NCBI RefSeq assembly: GCF_001592875.1 | Contig: NZ_LSOF01000005.1 | Location: 117-63,811 of the forward strand | Origin: Pseudomonas sp. BMS12 | GTDB taxonomy: Bacteria; Pseudomonadota; Gammaproteobacteria; Pseudomonadales; Pseudomonadaceae | Length of the DNA: 63,695 nucleotides | Reading direction: 5' to 3' | Part shown: positions 58,333 through 63,695 of the stretch, piece after piece | Numbering within the stretch: position 1 is the first letter of the stretch | Layout of the letters: each line of letters starts with the position of its first letter | Translations under genes and position numbers: made by a program | Notes under the pieces: model-generated | The model's input: the letters and a program-made list of their open reading frames with translations, nothing else | Told to the model about the DNA's origin: nothing | The model's database searches: none

Positions 58333-59520
58333 TCAGGCGCGCGGACGCGGCTCCCTGGGCATGCCCAGGGCGCGTTCGGCAATGATGTTGCGTTGGATTT
58401 CGTTGGTGCCGCCGTAGATGGTGTCGGAGCGGCTGAACAGGAACATGCCCTGCAGGCGGCTGAGCGCGTAGGGCGCGCCTTCCAGCAGTTCGGCCTGCGG
58501 TCCGAGCACGTCCATGGCCAGCTTGCCCAGCTCGGCATGCCAGCTGGACCAGCACAGCTTGTAGATCATCGCCTCGCGGCGCAGGCTGCCGTCCTGACTA
58601 CCTGAGAGCATGCGCAGCGAGTTGTAGCGCAGCACCTGCAGCCCGCCCCAGGCCTGCGCCAGGCGCTGGCGCAGCAGCGGGTCGCGCGCCGCGCCATTGG
58701 CCTTGGCGATACGGATGATCTCGTCCAGCTCGTTGTGGAACTGCATCTGCTGGCCCAGGGTGGACACCCCGCGCTCGAAGCCGAGCAGCGCCATGGCGAT
58801 CTTCCAGCCATCGCCGGGGGCGCCGAGGATGTTGTCGGCGGCGGTCTCGGCCTGGTCGAAGAACACCTCGTTGAACTCCGAGGTGCCGGTCAGCTGCTCG
58901 ATCGGCCGCACCGAAATGCCGGCCTGGCGCATCGGCACCAGCAGGAACGACAGGCCCTGGTGGCCGACGCTGCCCGGTTCGGTGCGGGCGATGACGAAGC
59001 ACCAGTCGGACTCGTGGGCCAGCGAGGTCCACACCTTCTGCCCGCTGATGCGCCACTTGCCGTCTTCCAGCACCGCGCGGGTTTTCACATTGGCCAGGTC
59101 GGAGCCGGCGCTTGGCTCGGAGTAGCCTTGGCACCAGAACTCGGTGCCGCTGACGATGCCCGGCAACAGACGGCGCTGCTGCTCGGCCGTACCAAAGGCG
59201 GCGATGGTCGGCCCGGCCAGGCCCTCGCCGATATGGCCCATGCGCCCGGGGCCGCCGGCGCGGGCGTACTCCTCATGGAAGATCACCTGCTGGTTGATCG
59301 ACAGGCCGCGCCCGCCGTGCTCCGGCGCCCAGCCCACGCAGGTCCAGCCACCTTCGGCGAGCTTGCGCTCCCAGGCCTTGCGCTCCTCGGGGAAGCTGTG
59401 TTCGTCGCCCGGGCCACCACGAAAGCGCAGCGCGGCAAATTCGCCGCTCAGGTTGCTCGCCAGCCAGCTGGCCACTTCGGCGCGGAAGGCTTCGTCCGCT
59501 GCGCTGAATCCGATCTTCAT
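58333..59520 (-). CDS. fadE30: FadE30-like acyl-CoA dehydrogenase
   Basis: 395-residue FAD dehydrogenase matching mycobacterial FadE30 (recollection): LSGEFAALRFRGGPG, WCQGYSEPSAGSDLANVKTR, GQKVWTSLAHESDWCFV and DTIYGGTNEIQRNIIAER. The usual Glu of YEGT is Gly; the Glu of GFERGVSTL is the likely catalytic base. FadE30 dehydrogenates the propanoyl side chain of (5-hydroxy-)HIP-CoA. The start at 59520 overlaps the next dehydrogenase stop by 4 bases, so the two are co-translated and may form a complex. Confidence 0.82.
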   Translation of the reverse strand: MKIGFSAADEAFRAEVASWLASNLSGEFAALRFRGGPGDEHSFPEERKAWERKLAEGGWTCVGWAPEHGGRGLSINQQVIFHEEYARAGGPGRMGHIGEGLAGPTIAAFGTAEQQRRLLPGIVSGTEFWCQGYSEPSAGSDLANVKTRAVLEDGKWRISGQKVWTSLAHESDWCFVIARTEPGSVGHQGLSFLLVPMRQAGISVRPIEQLTGTSEFNEVFFDQAETAADNILGAPGDGWKIAMALLGFERGVSTLGQQMQFHNELDEIIRIAKANGAARDPLLRQRLAQAWGGLQVLRYNSLRMLSGSQDGSLRREAMIYKLCWSSWHAELGKLAMDVLGPQAELLEGAPYALSRLQGMFLFSRSDTIYGGTNEIQRNIIAERALGMPREPRPRA

Positions 59521-60689
59521 GCCAGCTCTCCCAGCAGGTGCACGGCGATACGCTCGCGGTGCCAGGCCGGCGTGCCAAGGAATGCTTCGCCGGCACGCGC
59601 GCGCTTGAAATACAGGTGTGGGTCGTACTCCCAGGTGAAGCCGACCCCGCCGTGCAGCTGGATCGACTCGGCAGCGCAGTGGAAGAAGGCTTCCGAGGCC
59701 TGTGCCTTGGCCAGCGCGCTGGCCAGTGGCAGCTCCTGCGCCACCTGAGGATCGCCGCCGAGGTAGAGCGCTTCTTCGGCGACACAGGCGGCGTAGTAGG
59801 CGGCCGAACGCGCGCACTCGACCTGCACCATCATGTCGGCGACGCGGTGCTTGATCGCCTGGAAACTGGCGATGGCGCGGCCGAACTGCTGGCGCTCGGC
59901 CAGGTAGGTCAGGGTCAGGTCGAGCGCCTGCTGGGCGCCGCCGACCTGCTCGGCGGCCAGCGCCGAGGCAGCCATGCGCAGCACCTGCTGCAGCGCCGGC
60001 GCAGCGCCGCCGAAGGTACCGAGCAGGGCATCGGCCTCGACATAACAGTGGTTGAACTCGATCTCGGCCAGCTTGCGGGTCTGGTCCAGGGTCGGCAACA
60101 GACGGCGCTTGAGTCCGGCAACGCTGGTCGGCACGGCGAACAGACTGAGCCCCTCCTCGCCCTGCGTGCCCGGGCTGCGCGCGGTGACGATCAACAGATC
60201 GGCGCTGTGGCCATCGACCACCAGCGAGGCGCCACCGTCTAAGACGAAACCCTCACCCTCGCGGCGCACCCGCACGGCGCTGGCATCGGGCGCCTGACTG
60301 TGCTCATCGGCCCAGGCCAGGCTGGCGCGGCACTCGCCGGCGGCGATGGCCGGCAGCCAGCGCTGCTTCTGCGCATCGCTGGCGGCCAGAATCAGCGCCG
60401 GCGTGGCCAGGCAGGCAGTGGCGAAGAACGGCGAGCAGAACAGCCGGCGGCCCATCTGCTCCATGAGGATGGCCAGCTCGACGAAACCCAGGCCCAGGCC
60501 ACCATAGGCCTCGGGGATATGGATCGCCGGCCAGCACAGTTCGCCGCACAGACGCTGCCAGGTCGCATCGTCATAGCCGGTGTCGCTGGCCATGGCCGCA
60601 CGCACGGCGGCGGAAGGTGAAACATCGGCAAGAAAGGCTTCCGCGCTGTCGCGGATCATTTCCTGCTCATCGGTGAAGACGAATTCCAT
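59517..60689 (-). CDS. Acyl-CoA dehydrogenase, second subunit type
   Basis: 390-residue acyl-CoA dehydrogenase of the divergent kind found as the partner in heterotetrameric steroid dehydrogenases. The C-terminal part ESIQLHGGVGFTWEYDPHLYFKRA is typical; the middle is poorly conserved and no YEGT-type Glu exists. Immediately upstream of the FadE30-like gene with 4-base overlap. The operon start lies in the 182-base gap to its right, with a box resembling the steroid operator. Confidence 0.82.
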   Translation of the reverse strand: MEFVFTDEQEMIRDSAEAFLADVSPSAAVRAAMASDTGYDDATWQRLCGELCWPAIHIPEAYGGLGLGFVELAILMEQMGRRLFCSPFFATACLATPALILAASDAQKQRWLPAIAAGECRASLAWADEHSQAPDASAVRVRREGEGFVLDGGASLVVDGHSADLLIVTARSPGTQGEEGLSLFAVPTSVAGLKRRLLPTLDQTRKLAEIEFNHCYVEADALLGTFGGAAPALQQVLRMAASALAAEQVGGAQQALDLTLTYLAERQQFGRAIASFQAIKHRVADMMVQVECARSAAYYAACVAEEALYLGGDPQVAQELPLASALAKAQASEAFFHCAAESIQLHGGVGFTWEYDPHLYFKRARAGEAFLGTPAWHRERIAVHLLGELA

Positions 60690-60783
60690 AAGCGTTCCGA
60701 GTCGGGCAGAAAAAGGCGCACAGGGCGCCGCAGCTGCCGCGAGTCTGGCCCGCTTGGCCAGCGCTCGAATCGTCAGCGGGGCC

Positions 60784-60798
60784 TAGTCCGAATGGGCG
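60784..60798. promoter_or_regulatory. Operator-like box 3 (weaker match)
   Basis: TAGTCCGAATGGGCG matches the plus-strand reading of box 2 (TAGTCCGCTCGGACG) at 11 of 15 positions. It lies 94 bases upstream of the acyl-CoA dehydrogenase operon start. Could bind the same regulator more weakly. Confidence 0.35.
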
Positions 60799-60833
60799 AT
60801 GTCGCTGGCCGGCGGGCCCTGCCCAAACGTAAA

Positions 60834-60854
60834 AGCCCGGCACGGGGCCGGGCT
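60834..60854 (-). terminator. Intrinsic terminator after the Rv3548c-like SDR gene
   Basis: AGCCCGGC / GCCGGGCT 8-bp stem with a 5-base loop; on the minus strand it is followed by TTTT. It closes the upstream SDR transcription unit, so the dehydrogenase operon needs its own promoter. Confidence 0.8.
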
Positions 60855-60871
60855 CGGGAACGCTGGTGGGC

Positions 60872-61747
60872 TCAGGTGCCGTAGACCTTCTGCGCCGGCA
60901 CGGCCTGCTCGACCAGCTGCGCCACCGCTGCGCCGATCTCCTCGGGCTGCCAGCACCCGCCTTTGTCTACCTGCGGGCCACGACGCCAGCCATCGGCGAT
61001 GGACAGCTTGCCGCCCTCCACCTCGAACATGCGCCCGGTCACCCCGCTGGAGACCTCCGAGCCGAGCCAGACCAGCAACGGCGCGACGTTCTCCGGGGCG
61101 AAGTAGTCGAAGCCCTCGTCCGGCTTCTTCATGGTGTCGGCGAACACCTGCTCGGTCATGCCGGTGCGCGCAGCCGGGGCCAGGGCGTTGGCGCTGATGC
61201 CGTAGCGCGCCAGCTCGGCAGCCTGTACCAGAGTCAGGGCGGCGATGCCGCCCTTGGCCGCGGCGTAGTTGGACTGGCCGATGGAGCCCTGCAGGCCGGC
61301 GCCGGAGCTGGTGTTGATGATGCGCGCCTGCAGCGTCTTGCCGCCCTTGGCCTGTTCGCGCCAGTACTTCACGGCATGGCTGGCGATGCAGAAGTGGCCC
61401 TTGAGGTGTACGGCCATCACCGCGTCCCAGTCGGCTTCCTCCAGGCTGGCAAACATGCGGTCGCGGCAGATACCGGCGTTGTTCACCACCACGTGCAGGT
61501 CGCCGAACTGCTCGATGGCGGCGCGCACGATGCCGGCGGAGGCGGCGTAGTCGGTGATGTCGCCGCTGTTGGCGGCGGCCTGGCCACCGTTGGCACGGAT
61601 TTCACCGGCCACCGCCTCGGCGGCCGGCAGGTTGATGTCGTTGACCAACACCTTGGCTCCGGCCGCAGCGAAGGCCAGGGCATAGGCCCGGCCCAGCCCG
61701 CCGCCAGCGCCGGTGATGATGACGACACGATCTTGGCAAAGGGACAT
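60872..61747 (-). CDS. SDR of steroid C/D-ring degradation (Rv3548c-like)
   Basis: 291-residue SDR, longer than classical members through a C-terminal extension. By recollection it follows mycobacterial Rv3548c of the KstR2 regulon: VVIITGAGGGLGRAYALAFA, VNDI, NNAGICRDRMFASLEE, HLKGHF, INTSSGAGLQGSIGQSNYAAAK and VFEVEGGKLSIADGW. Catalytic Ser, Tyr and Lys are in place. Probable (S)-3-hydroxyacyl-CoA dehydrogenase in HIP breakdown. It is a single-gene unit closed by a terminator. Confidence 0.78.
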   Translation of the reverse strand: MSLCQDRVVIITGAGGGLGRAYALAFAAAGAKVLVNDINLPAAEAVAGEIRANGGQAAANSGDITDYAASAGIVRAAIEQFGDLHVVVNNAGICRDRMFASLEEADWDAVMAVHLKGHFCIASHAVKYWREQAKGGKTLQARIINTSSGAGLQGSIGQSNYAAAKGGIAALTLVQAAELARYGISANALAPAARTGMTEQVFADTMKKPDEGFDYFAPENVAPLLVWLGSEVSSGVTGRMFEVEGGKLSIADGWRRGPQVDKGGCWQPEEIGAAVAQLVEQAVPAQKVYGT

Positions 61748-61780
61748 TGCTCGTTCTCCGATAGCATGGGGCGGGCAAGT

Positions 61781-61815
61781 TTGCCCTCACCCCAGCCCTC
61801 TTCCAGAGAGAGGGC
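61781..61815. repeat. Short dispersed repeat of the CCCTCACCCCAGCCCTC type
   Basis: TTGCCCTCACCCCAGCCCTC followed by TTCCAGAGAGAGGG, a small imperfect hairpin (CCCTC / GAGGG) seen widely in Pseudomonas and other proteobacterial intergenic regions (recollection). It sits next to palindromic repeat copy 3. Confidence 0.6.
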
Positions 61816-61837
61816 GGTGGTTGTCTGGGAGCCTGCA

Positions 61838-61976
61838 GGACGCGTTCAAAGCGTCGCGAGCGAAGGTCGGGCTAGGCGGCAGGGTGAGCGAAAAGCGCAG
61901 TTTACGAAGGTAAATGAGCATTTTCGGGCGACCTGCCAACAGCGCCCGGCCGAGCGCAGCAGCTTTGAACGCGTCC
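61838..61976 (+). repeat. Palindromic repeat family, copy 3
   Basis: A 139-base imperfect palindrome with 15-bp perfect outer arms GGACGCGTTCAAAGC (61838-61852) / GCTTTGAACGCGTCC (61962-61976), inner arms CGAAAA / TTTTCG and a central hairpin TTTAC-GAAG-GTAAA in the conserved core GCGCAG ... GTAAATGAGCA. It ends one base before the thiolase stop codon. Confidence 0.87.
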
Positions 61977-61977
61977 T

Positions 61978-63126
61978 TCACAGGCGCTCGATGATGGTGA
62001 CGTTCGCCTGACCGCCGCCTTCGCACATGGTCTGCAGGCCGTAGCGGCCACCGCTGCGTTCCAGCTCATGCAGCAGGCTGCACATCAGGCGGGTGCCGGT
62101 AGCGCCCAGCGGGTGGCCGAGGGCGATGGCGCCGCCGTTGACGTTGGTGCGCTCGTGCGGGTAGCCGGTCTCCTTGAGCCAGGCCATGGCCACCGAGGCG
62201 AAGGCCTCGTTGATCTCCACCCGGTCGATGTCCTGCAGCTGCACCCCGGCCTTCTTCAGCGCGTGGGCAGTGGCCGGGATCGGCGCGGTGAGCATCCAGA
62301 TCGGGTCGTCGGCGCGCACGCTGATGTGCTGGATGCGCGCGCGCGGGGTCAGGTTGTAGCGCTTGAGCGCCGCCTCGGAGACCACCAGCAGCGCGCTGGC
62401 GCCGTCGCAGGTCTGGCTGGACACCCCGGCGGTGACGCGGTCGCAGCCGAACAGGGTCTCAAGCTCGGCCATCTTCTCCAGGCTGGTCTGACGTGGCGTC
62501 TCGTCATGCTCGACGCCGGCCAGCGGTACGATTTCGCGGGCGAAGCGGCCCTCGGCGATGGCCTGCAGGGCGCGGCGGTGCGACTCCAGCGAATAGGCCT
62601 CCAGTTCGGCGCGGCTCAGGCCCCACTTCTCGGCGATCATCTGCGCCGCGCGGAACTGGGTCGGCGGCACCGCGCCGTAGCGTTTCACCCAGCCCTCGGA
62701 GCCGCTGAAGGGGTCGCGAAAACCCAACGGCTCGGCGGCGGTCATGGCCGAGGAAATGGGGATCTGCGTCATGGTCTGCACGCCGCCGGCGATCACCACG
62801 TCCTGGGTGCCGCTCATCACCGCCTGGGCGGCGAAATGCACAGCCTGCTGCGAGGAACCGCACTGGCGGTCGATGGTGGTGCCGGGCACGCCCTGGTCGA
62901 GGCCGGCGGCCAGCCAGCAGGTGCGGGCAATGTCACCGGCCAGCGGGCCGATGGTGTCGACGCAACCGAAGATCACATCGTCGTAGTCGGCATCGGGAAT
63001 CGGGTTGCGCTCGACCAGCGCGCGCAGCACGTGGGCGCCGAGGTCGGCGGCGTGAATCTGGCTGAGACCACCCTTGCGCCGCCCGGTGGGCGTGCGCAGG
63101 GCGTCGACTATGTAGGCTTCTGGCAT
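61978..63126 (-). CDS. fadA6: FadA6-like thiolase of steroid ring degradation
   Basis: 382-residue thiolase closely following mycobacterial FadA6 (Rv3556c) by recollection: [40 protein letters not shown] with the nucleophile Cys, [47 protein letters not shown] and [19 protein letters not shown]. FadA6 carries out thiolysis late in C/D-ring catabolism. It is separated from the SDR gene by repeat copy 3 and from the next acyl-CoA dehydrogenase by 80 bases. Confidence 0.85.
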   Translation of the reverse strand: MPEAYIVDALRTPTGRRKGGLSQIHAADLGAHVLRALVERNPIPDADYDDVIFGCVDTIGPLAGDIARTCWLAAGLDQGVPGTTIDRQCGSSQQAVHFAAQAVMSGTQDVVIAGGVQTMTQIPISSAMTAAEPLGFRDPFSGSEGWVKRYGAVPPTQFRAAQMIAEKWGLSRAELEAYSLESHRRALQAIAEGRFAREIVPLAGVEHDETPRQTSLEKMAELETLFGCDRVTAGVSSQTCDGASALLVVSEAALKRYNLTPRARIQHISVRADDPIWMLTAPIPATAHALKKAGVQLQDIDRVEINEAFASVAMAWLKETGYPHERTNVNGGAIALGHPLGATGTRLMCSLLHELERSGGRYGLQTMCEGGGQANVTIIERL

Positions 63127-63206
63127 GTGCGGGTTCTCGCAAAGGAATAATCAGGATCGGCCTCGGGTGGCGCTGCGTGGCGATCCACCCCAGGGGCCGA
63201 GGGAAG

Positions 63207-63695
63207 TCAGAAGGTGTGCCCGGCCCCCGGCTGGATGGCCCCGCCGAACAGCGCCGCGCGAATCCGCGCCTTGTGCGCGGCGGCGTCGCCCCAGGCCTTG
63301 TCCAGCGCCCAGGCGCGCTTCATGAACAGGTGCAGGTCGACCTCCCAGGTGTAACCCATGGCGCCGTGCGCCTGGATGGCGTTCTGCGCGGCCAGCAGCG
63401 CCGCCTCGGCGCACGCCAGCTTGGCGTGCGACACCCGCACGCCCGCCAGTGCCTGGCCCTCAGCGACGGCGTAGGCGGCGTGGTACAGCGGGCCCTTGGC
63501 GAACTCGATCTGTACCGCGACGTTGGCCATCAGGTGCTTGACCGCCTGGAACGAGCCGACCGGCTTGCCGAACTGCTTGCGCTCGAAGGTGTAGTCAACC
63601 GCCAGGTCGACCATGCGCTTGGCCAGGCCGAGCAGCTGCGCGGCGCAGCCGAGGGCGGCGCGATCGCGGGCCGCAGCCCACAACGCGCTGCCCTG
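63207..63695 (-). CDS. Acyl-CoA dehydrogenase, C-terminal part (cut by window edge)
   Basis: The last about 162 residues of an acyl-CoA dehydrogenase; the rest lies beyond the right edge. FERKQFGKPVGSFQAVKHLMA and the C-terminal AIQAHGAMGYTWEVDLHLFMKRAW are unmistakable. The latter resembles the partner subunits of steroid side-chain or ring dehydrogenases. No YEGT-type Glu is present in this part. It shows that the steroid cluster continues to the right. Confidence 0.85.
   Translation of the reverse strand, partial: QGSALWAAARDRAALGCAAQLLGLAKRMVDLAVDYTFERKQFGKPVGSFQAVKHLMANVAVQIEFAKGPLYHAAYAVAEGQALAGVRVSHAKLACAEAALLAAQNAIQAHGAMGYTWEVDLHLFMKRAWALDKAWGDAAAHKARIRAALFGGAIQPGAGHTF

Overview
The window reads as chromosomal DNA of a high-GC gammaproteobacterium, almost certainly Pseudomonas sensu lato (P. 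mendocina / oleovorans / resinovorans type). The reasons are an Lpd3-type dihydrolipoyl dehydrogenase, a dnaX-ybaB-recR block, a LexA-controlled imuA-imuB-dnaE2 mutagenesis operon, a lipase-foldase pair, a cysI-DUF934 pair and Pseudomonas-style REP elements. No insertion sequence, CRISPR array or tRNA was recognised.\n\nLayout. At 1-333 there are four evenly built sigma70 promoters in tandem, all pointing left off the window edge; they look like the promoters of an rRNA operon that starts just outside. 388-9.8 kb holds housekeeping and lipid genes (lpd, two MFS pumps, a hotdog thioesterase, a thiolase with a TetR regulator, an SDR) and a PAS-GGDEF cyclase. 9.8-19.2 kb holds a DUF1883 protein, a lipoprotein, an RlmN-family radical SAM enzyme, an esterase, a leucine-rich-repeat protein kinase, a secreted beta-propeller protein and a DUF1631-GGDEF-EAL protein. 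19.3-23.9 kb is a polyamine uptake/oxidation group with two AraC regulators, one fused to an NTF2-like domain. 24.1-26.2 kb is lipase plus foldase behind a candidate sigma54 promoter. 26.4-33.3 kb holds an orphan periplasmic binding protein, a 33-residue membrane protein, cysI-DUF934, a TetR/DUF4442 pair, acuI and sohB. 33.7-38.2 kb encodes a phosphatase, an SCP2 protein, an ACAD10/11-type phosphotransferase, an SDR and an acyl-CoA dehydrogenase. 38.2-49.5 kb carries a metallopeptidase-like protein, a GlxA-type regulator, rhodanese, GNAT, recR, ybaB, dnaX and the imuA-imuB-dnaE2 operon.\n\nThe most distinctive block is 49.8-63.7 kb, a steroid (sterol / bile-acid type) degradation cluster. It contains a recognisable delta5-3-ketosteroid isomerase, a BaiE-like NTF2 protein, IpdF-, FadE30-, FadA6- and Rv3548c-like enzymes of steroid C/D-ring beta-oxidation, further acyl-CoA dehydrogenases, a MaoC hydratase, a second thiolase, and the lower meta-cleavage set (hydrolase, hydratase, aldehyde dehydrogenase, aldolase) that handles the A/B-ring fragment. 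Two near-identical operator-like sequences lie in the divergent promoter inside this block, with a third, weaker copy before the FadE30 operon. The cluster continues beyond the right edge.\n\nFour copies of an approximately 120-150 bp imperfect palindrome are scattered through the window. Their arms differ in sequence between copies but stay self-complementary, which points to selection or replication acting on a folded structure. Protein family assignments are from memory of the families; no search was run.
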